64,000 nucleotides of DNA from Pseudomonas sp. P7548 (GCF_013386585.1 NZ_JACARO010000007.1:61432-125431); one strand, 5' to 3'. Shown: positions 30,948-40,726, counted from the first letter of the stretch. Notes: a model not told the origin generated them from the sequence alone. Numbers and translations: made by a program.

Positions 30948-33539
30948 ATGGCATCGCGTAAATTTGGACTCAACCTGGTGATCGTGCTGGCAATCGCCGC
31001 GCTGTTCACCGGCTTCTGGGCGCTGATCAACCGCCCGGTCACCACCCCCAACTGGCCTGAACAGATCTCCGGGTTTTCGTACTCGCCGTTCCAACAAGGC
31101 CAGTTCCCACAGAAAGACCAATACCCGACTGACGATCAGATGCGCCAGGACCTGGCGATCATGAGCAAGCTGACGGACAACATCCGTACCTACTCGGTTG
31201 ACGGCACCCTGGGAGACATCCCCAAGCTGGCGGAAGAATTCGGCCTGCGGGTGACCCTGGGCATCTGGATCAGCCCGGACCTGGAACGCAACGAACGTGA
31301 AATCCAGCGCGCCATCGAGTTGGCCAACAGTTCGCGCAGCGTGGTACGGGTGGTGGTCGGCAACGAAGCGCTATTCCGCGAAGAAATCACCCCCGAAGCG
31401 CTGATCGTGCTGCTCGACCGGGTGCGTGCCGCCGTGAAAGTGCCGGTGACCACCTCCGAACAATGGCACATCTGGGAAAAGAACCCGCAACTGGCCAAGC
31501 ACGTCGACCTGATCGCCGCGCACATCCTGCCGTTCTGGGAATACATCCCGATGGACAAGGCCGGCCAATACGTACTCGACCGTGCCCGTGACCTGAAAAA
31601 ACTGTTCCCGAAAAAGCCCTTGCTGCTGTCGGAAGTCGGCTGGCCGAGCAACGGCCGTATGCGCGGTGGTAACGAAACATCGCCGGCCGACCAGGCCATT
31701 TACCTGCGCACGCTGGTGAACAAGCTCAACCGCCAGGGCTACAACTACTTCGTGATCGAGGCGTTCGACCAGCCGTGGAAAGTCAGTGACGAAGGCTCCG
31801 CCGGCGCCTACTGGGGCGTGTACAACGCCGCGCGCCAGCAGAAATTCAACTTTGAAGGCCCGGTGGTCGCGATCCCGCAATGGCGCGTACTGGCCATCGG
31901 CTCGGTGGTACTGGCACTGCTGTCGCTGACCTTGCTGATGATCGACGGCTCGGCCCTGCGCCAGCGAGGCCGTACCTTCCTGACCTTTATCGCATTCCTG
32001 TGCGGTTCGGTGCTGGTGTGGATCGGCTACGACTACAGCCAGCAATACAGCACCTGGTTCAGCGTGACGGTCGGCGTCTTGCTGGCACTCGGCGCCCTCG
32101 GCGTGTTTATCGTGTTGCTGACCGAAGCCCATGAGCTGGCCGAGGCGGTGTGGACCCACAAACGTCGGCGTGAATTCCTGCCGGTTGAAGGGGATTCAGA
32201 CTACCGCCCAAAAGTGTCGATCCACGTGCCGTGCTACAACGAGCCGCCGGAGATGGTCAAACAGACCCTCGACGCCCTGGCAGCCCTCGATTACCCGGAC
32301 TACGAAGTCCTGATCATCGACAACAACACCAAGGACCCGGCCGTCTGGGAGCCGGTGCGCGACTACTGCGAAACCCTCGGCCCGCGCTTCAAGTTCTTCC
32401 ACGTCTCGCCCCTGGCCGGTTTCAAGGGCGGCGCGCTGAACTACCTGATCCCGCACACCGCCAAGGATGCCGAAGTGATCGCGGTGATCGACTCGGACTA
32501 CTGCGTGTCGCCGAACTGGCTCAAGCACATGGTGCCGCACTTCGCCGACCCGAAAATCGCCGTGGTGCAGTCGCCGCAGGACTACCGCGACCAGAACGAA
32601 AGCACCTTCAAGAAGCTCTGCTACGCCGAATACAAAGGCTTCTTCCATATCGGCATGGTCACCCGCAACGACCGTGATGCGATCATCCAGCACGGCACCA
32701 TGACCATGACCCGTCGCTCGGTGCTCGAAGAATTGGGCTGGGCCGACTGGTGCATCTGCGAAGACGCCGAACTGGGCCTGCGCGTATTCGAAAAAGGCCT
32801 GTCGGCGGCGTATTACCACGACAGCTACGGTAAAGGCCTGATGCCGGATACCTTCATCGACTTCAAGAAGCAGCGGTTCCGCTGGGCCTATGGCGCGATC
32901 CAGATCATCAAGCGCCACACCGCCAGCCTGCTGCGCGGCAAGGACACCGAGCTGACCCGTGGCCAGCGCTACCACTTCCTCGCGGGCTGGCTGCCGTGGG
33001 TGGCGGACGGCATGAACATCTTCTTCACCGTGGGCGCCCTGTTGTGGTCGGCGGCGATGATCATCGTGCCGACGCGCGTCGACCCGCCGCTGCTGATTTT
33101 CGCGATCCCGCCCTTGGCGTTGTTCGTGTTCAAAGTGGGCAAGATCATCTTCCTGTACCGCCGCGCCGTTGGCGTGAACCTCAAGGATGCGTTCTGCGCG
33201 GCCCTCGCTGGCCTGGCGTTGTCCCACACCATCGCCAAGGCGGTGCTGTACGGCTTCTTCACCAGCAGCATTCCGTTCTTCCGTACACCCAAGAACGCCG
33301 ATAACCACGGCTTCTGGGTCGCGATTTCCGAAGCCCGGGAAGAGATGTTCATCATGCTGCTGCTGTGGGGCGCGGCGCTGGGGATCTACCTGGTGCAGGG
33401 CCTGCCCAGCAACGACATCCGCTTCTGGGTGGTGATGCTGCTGGTGCAGTCGCTGCCGTACGTGGCGGCGCTGATCATGGCGTTCCTTTCGTCGCTGCCC
33501 AAACCTGCAGCGACGCCGGCGCCTGAACCGGCCGTGTAA
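30948..33539 (+). CDS. ndvB: NdvB-like beta-glucan synthase (GH17 + GT2)
   Basis: Inner-membrane glucosyltransferase for periplasmic cyclic beta-1,3-glucans, linked in P. aeruginosa to biofilm antibiotic tolerance. The 863 aa (start 30948, MASRKFGLNLVIVLA) give an N-terminal membrane helix, then a periplasmic GH17-like domain with acid VGNE (Glu140) and nucleophile SEVGWPSNG (Glu229). Two helices follow, then a cytoplasmic GT2 domain with DSD near 513 and the QRFRW motif near 640. Four or five helices end the protein. The frame is open to 30831, but the extra N-terminus is Arg-rich and implausible. The length and the ndvB-dapE-rlmA order match P. aeruginosa. Confidence 0.92.
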   Translation: MASRKFGLNLVIVLAIAALFTGFWALINRPVTTPNWPEQISGFSYSPFQQGQFPQKDQYPTDDQMRQDLAIMSKLTDNIRTYSVDGTLGDIPKLAEEFGLRVTLGIWISPDLERNEREIQRAIELANSSRSVVRVVVGNEALFREEITPEALIVLLDRVRAAVKVPVTTSEQWHIWEKNPQLAKHVDLIAAHILPFWEYIPMDKAGQYVLDRARDLKKLFPKKPLLLSEVGWPSNGRMRGGNETSPADQAIYLRTLVNKLNRQGYNYFVIEAFDQPWKVSDEGSAGAYWGVYNAARQQKFNFEGPVVAIPQWRVLAIGSVVLALLSLTLLMIDGSALRQRGRTFLTFIAFLCGSVLVWIGYDYSQQYSTWFSVTVGVLLALGALGVFIVLLTEAHELAEAVWTHKRRREFLPVEGDSDYRPKVSIHVPCYNEPPEMVKQTLDALAALDYPDYEVLIIDNNTKDPAVWEPVRDYCETLGPRFKFFHVSPLAGFKGGALNYLIPHTAKDAEVIAVIDSDYCVSPNWLKHMVPHFADPKIAVVQSPQDYRDQNESTFKKLCYAEYKGFFHIGMVTRNDRDAIIQHGTMTMTRRSVLEELGWADWCICEDAELGLRVFEKGLSAAYYHDSYGKGLMPDTFIDFKKQRFRWAYGAIQIIKRHTASLLRGKDTELTRGQRYHFLAGWLPWVADGMNIFFTVGALLWSAAMIIVPTRVDPPLLIFAIPPLALFVFKVGKIIFLYRRAVGVNLKDAFCAALAGLALSHTIAKAVLYGFFTSSIPFFRTPKNADNHGFWVAISEAREEMFIMLLLWGAALGIYLVQGLPSNDIRFWVVMLLVQSLPYVAALIMAFLSSLPKPAATPAPEPAV

Positions 33540-33557
33540 AAACTTGCGCAATGCACT

Positions 33558-33583
33558 AAACGGCGGCCTCTGGCCGCCGTTTT
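33558..33583 (+). terminator. Terminator after ndvB
   Basis: AAACGGCGGCC, loop TCT, GGCCGCCGTTT then T: a perfect 11-bp stem ending in a T-run, 18 nt after the ndvB stop. Confidence 0.8.
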
Positions 33584-33633
33584 GCTATAAGATAACGGCC
33601 GTTTTGTTGGATCAGCCAAGCGCCGATTGCCTT

Positions 33634-33724
33634 ATGTGGGAGCGGGCTTGCTCGCGAATGCGGTATATCAGCCAATACATGCGTAGCTGACACTCCGCAT
33701 TCGCGAGCAAGCCTGCTCCCACAT
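33634..33724. repeat. Paired REP palindrome (GTGGGAGCGGGC type)
   Basis: Inverted arms ATGTGGGAGCGGGCTTGCTC and the complement (one C/T change), spacer about 40 nt, between ndvB and dapE. Confidence 0.85.
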
Positions 33725-33795
33725 TAGAATTTCGCCATTTCAAGTTCTGTATTCCACATGCGTCCTGCGCCCATTACACGCTTCCGGAGCTTTCC

Positions 33796-34947
33796 ATGAC
33801 GGCCCATGCCGACCTTTCGCCGACCCTTCAACTTGCCATCGACCTGATCCGTCGCCCCTCGGTCACGCCGATCGACGCCGATTGCCAGAAGCTGATGATG
33901 CAGCGCCTGGGCGACGCCGGTTTTGCGCTCGAGCCGATGCGTATTGAAGACGTGGACAACTTCTGGGCCACCCACGGCAAGCACGAAGGCCCGGTGCTGT
34001 GCTTTGCCGGTCACACCGACGTGGTGCCCACCGGCCCGGTGAACGCCTGGCAGAACGACCCGTTCGACGCGCTGATCGACGAAAACGGCATGCTCTGCGG
34101 GCGTGGCGCGGCGGACATGAAGGGCAGCCTGGCGGCCATGCTCGTGGCATCGGAGCGTTTTGTCACCGACTACCCGGACCACCGCGGCTCGGTCGCGTTC
34201 TTGATCACCAGCGATGAAGAAGGCCCGGCGCACCATGGCACCAAGGCCGTGATCGAGCGCTTGGCAGCCCGCAAGGAACGCCTGGACTGGTGCATCGTCG
34301 GCGAGCCGTCGAGCACCACCCTGGTGGGCGATGTGGTCAAGAACGGCCGTCGCGGTTCCCTCGGCGCCACCCTGACCGTACGCGGCGTACAAGGCCACGT
34401 GGCCTACCCGCACCTGGCCAAGAACCCGATCCACCTGGCCGCCCCGGCCCTGGCAGAGCTAGCGGCCGAGCACTGGGATGACGGCAATGCCTTCTTCCCG
34501 CCAACCAGTTTCCAGATCTCCAACCTCAATTCCGGTACCGGCGCGACCAACGTGATCCCGGGCGACCTGACGGCGGTGTTCAACTTCCGTTTTTCCACCG
34601 AGTCCACCGTCGAAGGCCTGCAGCAACGCGTGGCGGCGATCCTCGACAAGCACAACCTGGACTGGCACGTGGAGTGGGCGCTGTCGGGCCTGCCGTTCCT
34701 CACCGAACCCGGCGCCCTGCTGGATGCCGTTTCGGCCAGCATCAAGGCGGTCACCGGCCGTGACACCAAGGCCTCGACCAGTGGCGGCACGTCCGACGGG
34801 CGTTTCATCGCCACCCTCGGCACCCAAGTGGTCGAGCTGGGTCCGGTCAACGCGACGATCCACCAGGTCAACGAACGCATCCTGGCCAGCGACCTCGATG
34901 TGCTGACCGAAATCTACTACCAGACCCTGATCAAGTTGCTCGCCTGA
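33796..34947 (+). CDS. dapE: Succinyl-diaminopimelate desuccinylase
   Basis: Dinuclear zinc M20 hydrolase releasing LL-diaminopimelate in lysine and cell wall synthesis. The 383-aa protein shows [12 protein letters not shown] (His, Asp), [14 protein letters not shown] (bridging Asp) and TSDEEGPA (catalytic and ligand Glu). Near the C-terminus it has [16 protein letters not shown] lies 6 bases before the ATG. It ends one base into rlmA (TGATG). Confidence 0.97.
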   Translation: MTAHADLSPTLQLAIDLIRRPSVTPIDADCQKLMMQRLGDAGFALEPMRIEDVDNFWATHGKHEGPVLCFAGHTDVVPTGPVNAWQNDPFDALIDENGMLCGRGAADMKGSLAAMLVASERFVTDYPDHRGSVAFLITSDEEGPAHHGTKAVIERLAARKERLDWCIVGEPSSTTLVGDVVKNGRRGSLGATLTVRGVQGHVAYPHLAKNPIHLAAPALAELAAEHWDDGNAFFPPTSFQISNLNSGTGATNVIPGDLTAVFNFRFSTESTVEGLQQRVAAILDKHNLDWHVEWALSGLPFLTEPGALLDAVSASIKAVTGRDTKASTSGGTSDGRFIATLGTQVVELGPVNATIHQVNERILASDLDVLTEIYYQTLIKLLA

Positions 34948-35756
34948 TGCTCGCCTGCCCCCTTTGCAGCGCCCCGCTCAACGCGGTGGACAACGGTGTG
35001 GCCTGCCCGGCCGGGCACCGTTTCGACCGCGCGCGCCAGGGCTACCTGAACCTGTTGCCGGTGCAGCACAAGAACAGCCGCGACCCGGGAGACAACCTGG
35101 CGATGGTGGCGGCGCGCCGCGACTTCCTCAACGCCGGGCACTACGCTCCGGTGGCCAGGCGCCTGGCGGAACTGGCCGCCGAGCGCGCACCACAACGCTG
35201 GGTGGACATCGGCTGTGGCGAGGGTTACTACACCGCGCAGATCGCCGATGCCCTGCCCCAGGCCGATGGCTACGCGCTGGACATCTCCAAGGAAGCGGTC
35301 AAGCGGGCCTGCAAGCGCAACCCGGCGCTGACCTGGTTGATCGCCAGCATGGCCCGCGTGCCGTTGGCGTCAGGCAGCTGCCAGTTTCTGGCCAGCGTGT
35401 TCAGCCCATTGGATTGGGAAGAGGCCAAGCGCCTGCTCAGCCCAGGCGGCGGTTTGATGAAGGTTGGCCCGACCAGCGGTCACCTGATGGAACTGCGCGA
35501 GCGGTTGTACGACGAAGTGCGCGAGTACACCGACGACAAGCACCTGGCCCTGGTGCCGGAGGGCATGAGCCTGGCCCACAGCGAGACGCTTGAGTTCACC
35601 CTGAGCCTGGCCGAGCCTGCAGACCGCGCCAACCTGCTGGCCATGACGCCCCACGGCTGGCGGGCCAGCGCCGAGCGCCGCAACGAAGTGATCGAGGCCG
35701 TCGAACCGCTGAAGGTCACGGTGTCGATGCGCTACGATTATTTCGTGCTTCAATAA
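34947..35756 (+). CDS. rlmA: 23S rRNA (guanine-745-N1)-methyltransferase
   Basis: SAM-dependent methyltransferase for G745 of 23S rRNA. The 269-aa protein has an N-terminal zinc finger ([12 protein letters not shown] ... CPAGHRFD: three Cys and a His) and a Rossmann domain with WVDIGCGEGYYTAQIA as SAM motif I. It overlaps dapE by one base, so the pair is translationally coupled. Confidence 0.92.
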   Translation: MLACPLCSAPLNAVDNGVACPAGHRFDRARQGYLNLLPVQHKNSRDPGDNLAMVAARRDFLNAGHYAPVARRLAELAAERAPQRWVDIGCGEGYYTAQIADALPQADGYALDISKEAVKRACKRNPALTWLIASMARVPLASGSCQFLASVFSPLDWEEAKRLLSPGGGLMKVGPTSGHLMELRERLYDEVREYTDDKHLALVPEGMSLAHSETLEFTLSLAEPADRANLLAMTPHGWRASAERRNEVIEAVEPLKVTVSMRYDYFVLQ

Positions 35757-35804
35757 CCGACTTTTCCGCGAATGGATTTTCGAATCCCGCAACGAGGAAT
35801 ATCC

Positions 35805-36182
35805 ATGCGCCAACCTGATATCGAGATTTACCTGAAGGACGCCGACGTCGACCACAAGGCCATCGCCGCCTGGCTGGGCGCCGCCTTGGGTCCGTGCTCC
35901 GACTGGGTCCAGAAGGGCCAGACCTACAAGTGCAAGGCCGGCAGCGTGCCCGTCACCTGGCTGCCGAAAGCTGTAGGCAAATGGAACAGCCTGTACCTGG
36001 AAAGCGACCAGACCCCGTGGGACGACGACATCGCCTGCGCCCGAGCTGCGTTTGCTGTGCTGAACGTTGAAGTGCGTTGCGCACCGGGGACCTGGGTCGA
36101 GGAAGAAGGTGAAGAAAGCGCCGACACCTGGATTCGCATCAGCGCCGACGGTGAAGAGCAGATCACCTGGAAAACAGCCTGA
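35805..36182 (+). CDS. Conserved small acidic protein, function unknown
   Basis: 125-aa soluble protein with no signal peptide or membrane segment. It is rich in Trp and acidic residues, with AWLGAALGPCSDW and a C-terminal EEEGEESADTWIRISADGEE. I do not recognise a domain. Start 35805 (MRQPDIEIYLKD) has GAGG 7 bases upstream; an earlier ATG at 35772 lacks one. It probably sits on the dapE-rlmA transcript, 48 nt after rlmA. Confidence 0.8.
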   Translation: MRQPDIEIYLKDADVDHKAIAAWLGAALGPCSDWVQKGQTYKCKAGSVPVTWLPKAVGKWNSLYLESDQTPWDDDIACARAAFAVLNVEVRCAPGTWVEEEGEESADTWIRISADGEEQITWKTA

Positions 36183-36203
36183 TTTAACACTGCAAACCCA
36201 ATC

Positions 36204-36293
36204 AATGTGGGAGCTGGCTTGCCTGCGATGCAAGCACCTCGGTCTTTCAGGCAGACCAAAGTGATGCTATCGCAGGCAAGCCAGCTCCCACAG
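36204..36293. repeat. Paired REP palindrome (GTGGGAGCTGGC type)
   Basis: AATGTGGGAGCTGGCTTGCC and its inverted copy, spacer about 40 nt, between two convergent genes. Confidence 0.85.
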
Positions 36294-36309
36294 TTGATTG
36301 TGGTGATGC

Positions 36310-36519
36310 TTAAAGACCCACCACATCCTCAGCCTGCAAACCCTTCTCGCCGGTCACCACGGCGTACTCCACCTGCTGGCCTTCAGCCAGGGAACGGTGG
36401 CCTTCACCGCGAATGGCGCGGTAGTGCACGAACACATCCTTGCCATCCTCGCGCTGAATAAAACCATAGCCCTTTGCATCGTTGAACCACTTCACATTGC
36501 CGGTTTCGCGCGTTGCCAT
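36310..36519 (-). CDS. Cold-shock domain protein
   Basis: Small single-stranded nucleic acid-binding protein of the CspA family. The 69 aa form one OB-fold with RNP1 (KGYGFIQ) and RNP2 (VFVHY). Start 36519 ([14 protein letters not shown]) has GGGAGC 7 bases upstream; a frame to 36534 would add five residues with no ribosome site. It is close to the shorter CspA/CapB proteins of pseudomonads, with Tyr in RNP2 where many have Phe. It is divergent from plsB with its own promoter. Confidence 0.95.
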   Translation of the reverse strand: MATRETGNVKWFNDAKGYGFIQREDGKDVFVHYRAIRGEGHRSLAEGQQVEYAVVTGEKGLQAEDVVGL

Positions 36520-36572
36520 CTGTTTTGCTCCCACATGCTTTTTATTGTTGAGTCAGTCGCATTGAACTGCCG

Positions 36573-36600
36573 AGTATATGACAGGCTCAAAAAGCTTCAA
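36573..36600 (-). promoter_or_regulatory. Sigma-70 promoter for the cold-shock gene
   Basis: On the minus strand, TTGAAG, 16 nt, TATACT. This predicts a leader of roughly 45 nt, short for a cold-inducible csp gene. Confidence 0.6.
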
Positions 36601-36623
36601 CTCAAGTTTATTTAGCCGCTTTT

Positions 36624-36652
36624 TTGCCGATTTTCGGCGAATACGGCACACT
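36624..36652 (+). promoter_or_regulatory. Candidate promoter for plsB
   Basis: TTGCCG, 17 nt, CACACT. Transcription would start near 36659, at the first base of the hairpin described next. Confidence 0.4.
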
Positions 36653-36658
36653 ACCCGC

Positions 36659-36680
36659 CCGAGCACCTGCTCGGTTTTTT
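36659..36680 (+). terminator. Terminator-like hairpin in the plsB leader
   Basis: CCGAGC, loop ACCT, GCTCGG then six T's: the form of an intrinsic terminator, ending only 20 nt before the plsB ATG in sense orientation. No plus-strand gene for it to end lies directly upstream, so it may attenuate plsB or form a 5'-end stem. Confidence 0.6.
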
Positions 36681-36700
36681 CCACTTGAAGCAGCACGCCT

Positions 36701-39220
36701 ATGACCCGCTCCCCGTTCCGCCGTCTGGTGTTTGGCACCTTGCGCCGACTGTTGTACCTCTGGGTTCGCTCGGAGACGATCAACCAGTCGTCCCTAACCC
36801 TTAACCTGGACCGCAGCCGGCCGGTGTTCTACGTCCTGCAATCGCCCTCCCTCACCGAACTGGCGGTGGTCGATGCCGAGTGCACCAAGGCCGGCCTGCC
36901 GCGCCCGGTGCTGCCGGTGTCGGTCGGCCCGTTGATGGAACCGGCGGCGTTCTTCTACCTCACGCCAGATCCCGACTGGCTCGGCCGCCAGGACAAACGC
37001 GGCGCACCGCCCACCCTGACCCGGCTGGTCAACACCCTGACCGAACACGCCGAAGAGAATGCACAAATCATTCCGGTCAGCGTGTTCTGGGGCCAGTCAC
37101 CCGAAAGCGAGTCCAGCCCGTGGAAGCTGCTGTTTGCCGACAGTTGGGCTGTGACCGGGCGTCTGCGCCGGCTGTTGAGCATCCTGATCCTGGGCCGCAA
37201 GACCCGCGTGCAATTCTCTGCGCCTATCAACCTGCGTGAATTGATCGAGCACAATAAAGGCCACGAACGCACCGTGCGCATGGCCCAGCGCATCCTGCGC
37301 GTGCACTTTCGTAACCTGAAAACTGCCGTAATCGGTCCCGATTTGTCACACCGTCGCAACCTGGTGAAAGGCCTGGTCAACATGCCACTGGTGCGCCAGG
37401 CCATCGCCGACGAAGCCGAGCGGGAAAAGATCAGCCCCGAAAAAGCCAAGGCCCAGGCCCTGCGCTACGGCAACGAGATCGCCTCGGACTACACCTACAC
37501 CGCGATTCGCTTCCTTGAAGTGGTATTGAGCTGGTTCTGGAACAAGATCTACGACGGCATCAAGGTCAATAACATCGAAGGTGTGCAAAAGGTTGCCCAG
37601 GGCTACGAGGTCATCTACGTGCCTTGCCACCGCAGCCACATCGACTATCTGTTGCTGTCCTACCTGCTGTTCAAGAACGGCCTGACCCCGCCGCACATCG
37701 CCGCCGGCATCAACCTGAACATGCCCGTCATCGGCAGCCTGCTGCGCCGTGGCGGTGCGTTTTTCATGCGCCGCACCTTCAAGGGCAACCCGCTGTACAC
37801 CTCGGTGTTCAACGAATACCTGCACACGCTGTTCACCAAAGGCTTCCCGGTGGAGTACTTCGTCGAAGGCGGCCGTTCGCGCACCGGGCGCATGCTGCAA
37901 CCCAAGACCGGCATGTTGGCGATTACCCTGCGCAGTTTCCTGCGCTCCTCGCGCATGCCGATCGTGTTCGTGCCGGTGTATATCGGTTATGAGCGCGTGC
38001 TCGAAGGCCGTACCTACCTCGGCGAACTGCGAGGCGCGAGCAAGAAGAAAGAATCGATCTTCGATATCTTCAAAGTGGTCGGCGCGCTCAAGCAGCGCTT
38101 TGGCCAGGTCGCGGTCAACTTCGGCGAACCGATCAAGCTGGCCGAATTCCTCGACGCCGAGCAGCCGGACTGGCGCACCCAGGACCTGGGCCCGAACTAC
38201 AAACCGGCCTGGCTCAACGAGACCACCAACCGCCTGGGCGAACAGGTGGCGCGCCACTTGAACGAAGCCGCCGCGGTGAACCCGGTGAACCTGGTAGCGC
38301 TGGCGTTGTTGTCCACCACCCGCCTGGCCCTGGACGAACAGGCCATGGCGCGCCAGCTCGACCTGTACCTGGCCTTGTTGCGCCGTGTGCCTTACTCGCC
38401 CCATACCACGCTGCCGGAAGGCGATGGCCTGGCGCTGATCAAGCATGTGAAGGACATGGACCTGCTGTCGGAGCAAAGTGATGCTCTGGGCAAGATCCTG
38501 TACCTGGACGAACAAAACGCCGTCCTGATGACCTACTACCGCAACAACGTGCTGCACATCTTTGCCCTGCCGGCGTTGTTGGCGAGCTTCTTCCAGAGCA
38601 GCTCGCGCATGAGTCGCGAACAGATCCTGCGCTACACCCACGCGTTGTACCCGTACCTGCAATCGGAGCTGTTCATCCGCTGGTCGCTGGACGAGTTGGA
38701 CACAGTGATCGACCAATGGCTGGAAGCCTTTGTCGAGCAAGGCCTGCTGCGTTTCGAGAACAACGTGTACCTGCGTCCGGCGCCAAGTTCGCGGCACTTT
38801 GTGTTGTTGACCCTGCTGTCCAAGAGCATTGCCCAGACCCTGCAGCGCTTCTACATGGCGATCTCGTTGCTGCTCAACAGCGGCCAGAACAGCATCAGCG
38901 CCGAAGAGCTGGAAGACCTGTGCACCATCATGGCCCAACGCCTGTCGATCCTGCATGGCCTGAACGCGCCGGAATTCTTCGACAAGAGCCTTTTCCGACA
39001 TTTCATCCAGACCCTGCTGGAGCAAGATGTACTGCGCCGCGATGAAGCCGGCAAGCTGAGCTACCACGACCTGCTCGGCGAACTGGCCGAAGGCGCGGCA
39101 AAACGTGTGCTGCCCGCCGAGATTCGCCTGTCGATTCGCCAAGTGGCGTTGCATCGCGTCGACGGTGCTGCGGAGGCGCCGGTGGAGCCTGAAGCGCCCA
39201 AACCTGAAGAAAGCCGCTAG
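36701..39220 (+). CDS. plsB: Glycerol-3-phosphate 1-O-acyltransferase
   Basis: Inner-membrane enzyme that acylates glycerol-3-phosphate from acyl-CoA or acyl-ACP, starting phospholipid synthesis. The 839-aa protein is the long PlsB type. Acyltransferase block I is [13 protein letters not shown] (HxxxxD, near 310). It is followed by [27 protein letters not shown] and [12 protein letters not shown]. The N-terminus [24 protein letters not shown] is basic and amphipathic. The ribosome site (GAAG) is weak. Confidence 0.97.
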   Translation: MTRSPFRRLVFGTLRRLLYLWVRSETINQSSLTLNLDRSRPVFYVLQSPSLTELAVVDAECTKAGLPRPVLPVSVGPLMEPAAFFYLTPDPDWLGRQDKRGAPPTLTRLVNTLTEHAEENAQIIPVSVFWGQSPESESSPWKLLFADSWAVTGRLRRLLSILILGRKTRVQFSAPINLRELIEHNKGHERTVRMAQRILRVHFRNLKTAVIGPDLSHRRNLVKGLVNMPLVRQAIADEAEREKISPEKAKAQALRYGNEIASDYTYTAIRFLEVVLSWFWNKIYDGIKVNNIEGVQKVAQGYEVIYVPCHRSHIDYLLLSYLLFKNGLTPPHIAAGINLNMPVIGSLLRRGGAFFMRRTFKGNPLYTSVFNEYLHTLFTKGFPVEYFVEGGRSRTGRMLQPKTGMLAITLRSFLRSSRMPIVFVPVYIGYERVLEGRTYLGELRGASKKKESIFDIFKVVGALKQRFGQVAVNFGEPIKLAEFLDAEQPDWRTQDLGPNYKPAWLNETTNRLGEQVARHLNEAAAVNPVNLVALALLSTTRLALDEQAMARQLDLYLALLRRVPYSPHTTLPEGDGLALIKHVKDMDLLSEQSDALGKILYLDEQNAVLMTYYRNNVLHIFALPALLASFFQSSSRMSREQILRYTHALYPYLQSELFIRWSLDELDTVIDQWLEAFVEQGLLRFENNVYLRPAPSSRHFVLLTLLSKSIAQTLQRFYMAISLLLNSGQNSISAEELEDLCTIMAQRLSILHGLNAPEFFDKSLFRHFIQTLLEQDVLRRDEAGKLSYHDLLGELAEGAAKRVLPAEIRLSIRQVALHRVDGAAEAPVEPEAPKPEESR

Positions 39221-39229
39221 ATTGAATAA

Positions 39230-39252
39230 GGCGTCGGGCGGTTTCCGACGCC
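39230..39252 (+). terminator. Hairpin after plsB
   Basis: GGCGTCGG / CCGACGCC, 8-bp stem, 7-nt loop, 10 nt past the stop. The T-rich tail is weak. Confidence 0.4.
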
Positions 39253-39271
39253 GTTGACAAGGAGCTGTACC

Positions 39272-39673
39272 ATGAAAAAGATCATTCTCCTCGGCCTCAC
39301 GGCCTTGCTCGGAGCCTGCCAATCGATGAATCCTGCGCCCAAGGCCAGCCTCGACGGCGAGGTGTTCTACCTGCAACGCATCGCCCTGCCGCCTGCCGCC
39401 ACCCTGAGTGTCAGCCTGCAGGACGTGTCGTTGATGGACGCGCCGGCCGTGACCCTCGCCGAACAGAAAGGCCCAGTCAAAGGCCAGGTGCCGCTGCCGT
39501 TTCACTTGAGCTACGACCCTGCCCAGGTCAAGCCGGGCCACAGTTATTCGGTGAGCGCTCGCATCGAGCTCGATGGCAAGCTACTGTTTATCACCACCGA
39601 GCGACACACCGTGCAACTCAACGGCCAGGACCCACAACCGCTGCGCCTGCGGGTTGATGCCGTCGCGCACTGA
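39272..39673 (+). CDS. YbaY-type (YscW-domain) lipoprotein
   Basis: Predicted outer-membrane lipoprotein of 133 aa. The signal MKKIILLGLTALLGAC ends in a lipobox (LLGAC, lipidated Cys16 or nearby). The mature part is a small beta-rich domain (VFYLQRIALPPAATLSVSLQ ... VSARIELDGKLLF) like YbaY and the YscW pilotin fold. Start 39272 follows AAGGAG by 7 nt. Function is unproven in the family. Confidence 0.85.
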   Translation: MKKIILLGLTALLGACQSMNPAPKASLDGEVFYLQRIALPPAATLSVSLQDVSLMDAPAVTLAEQKGPVKGQVPLPFHLSYDPAQVKPGHSYSVSARIELDGKLLFITTERHTVQLNGQDPQPLRLRVDAVAH

Positions 39674-39708
39674 CACTTTCCAGTACACCCGATCAAAAGG
39701 AAGCGCCC

Positions 39709-40398
39709 ATGCTCCGTAACTCCCTTCGCCTCACTGCCCTGTGTGCCGGCCTGCTGCTCGGCGCCAACGCCCTGGCCCTGGACCTTGGCAGCCTGTCCCA
39801 GGGCGATGCCTCTGGCGGCCTCAAGGACGCGCTGACCCAAGGCGCGCAGATCGCCGTGAAACAGCTGGGTGTACCCGGTGGTTTCAGCAACAACCCGGAA
39901 GTGAAGATCGGCCTGCCAGGCAAACTGGGCAAGGTGGCCGACAAGCTGAAGATGTTCGGCATGGGTGACCAAGTCACGCAACTGGAAACCAGCATGAACA
40001 AGGCGGCCGAATCCGCCGTGACCCAGGCTCAGCCGATCCTGGTCAATGCGGTGAAGAACATGAGCGTGACTGACGCCAAGGGCATCCTCACCGGTGGCCA
40101 GGACTCGGCGACGCAATACCTGAACAAGAGCAGCCGCGAACAGATCCGCGCCAAGTTCCTGCCGATCGTCAAGGCCGCAACCGACAAGGTTGGCGTAGCC
40201 CAGCAATACAACGCACTGGCCGGCAAGGCCGCAGCCTTTGGCGCAGTGGATGCCAAGAGCGCAAACGTCGAGAACTACGTGACTGAACAAGCGCTGGACG
40301 GCCTGTTCAAGATGATTGCCCAGCAAGAAGAAACCATTCGCAAGAACCCGGCGGCGGCAGCCACCAGCCTGGCGAAAAAGGTGTTTGGCGCGCTGTAA
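39709..40398 (+). CDS. DUF4197 periplasmic protein
   Basis: 229-aa protein with a signal peptide (MLRNSLRLTALCAGLLLG, cut after ALA). The mature body is helical, Lys/Ala-rich and begins LDLGSLSQGDASGGLKDAL, the usual DUF4197 opening. It contains KILxPxKL-like and SSREQIRAKFLPIV segments. AAGGAAG precedes the ATG. No function is established. Confidence 0.85.
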   Translation: MLRNSLRLTALCAGLLLGANALALDLGSLSQGDASGGLKDALTQGAQIAVKQLGVPGGFSNNPEVKIGLPGKLGKVADKLKMFGMGDQVTQLETSMNKAAESAVTQAQPILVNAVKNMSVTDAKGILTGGQDSATQYLNKSSREQIRAKFLPIVKAATDKVGVAQQYNALAGKAAAFGAVDAKSANVENYVTEQALDGLFKMIAQQEETIRKNPAAAATSLAKKVFGAL

Positions 40399-40414
40399 CT
40401 GCCCTGCCCTTTCA

Positions 40415-40450
40415 CTGCGCCCAGATCGCTGGCTACGGATCTGGGCGCAG
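40415..40450 (+). terminator. Terminator between convergent genes
   Basis: CTGCGCCCAGATC / GATCTGGGCGCAG: a perfect 13-bp stem with a 10-nt loop, then TTGTTT on the plus strand. Confidence 0.65.
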
Positions 40451-40468
40451 TTGTTTCAGGCCAGCCGC

Positions 40469-40726
40469 TTAGCGATTAAACGCAAACAGCGGATACGAAG
40501 GCCGAGTAGGGTAAAGGTGCCCCGGGTCGGGAAACGGCTCGCCGTGTCCTGGCTTACAGTGAGGGTCGTGGCCGTACCCTGGCCCGGTTGGATAGGGGCG
40601 GTGATGATGGCCATACCCAGGCCTCAGTGGGTTAGCAGGTTCAAAGCCCTTGTGCGGCAGGTTGTTCCCAAGCAAGGCCCCGAGAAACGCGCCTTTGAAA
40701 GCCGCAATCGCTGATAAGATCGTCAT
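40469..40726 (-). CDS. Small His/Pro/Gly-rich protein, function unknown
   Basis: 85-aa protein. Residues 1-21 (MTILSAIAAFKGAFLGALLGN) form a Gly/Ala hydrophobic helix without a clear cleavage site. The rest is a low-complexity tail with eight His and one Cys, including GYGHHHRPYP and GYGHDPHCKPGHGEP, suggesting metal binding (inference). Start 40726 has GGAG 6 bases upstream; ATG 40738 has none. The ribosome site and composition support a real gene. Confidence 0.6.
   Translation of the reverse strand: MTILSAIAAFKGAFLGALLGNNLPHKGFEPANPLRPGYGHHHRPYPTGPGYGHDPHCKPGHGEPFPDPGHLYPTRPSYPLFAFNR

Noticed and set aside
37346..39541. 731-aa minus-strand open frame opposite plsB
   Set aside because: Antisense shadow; plsB has all acyltransferase blocks.
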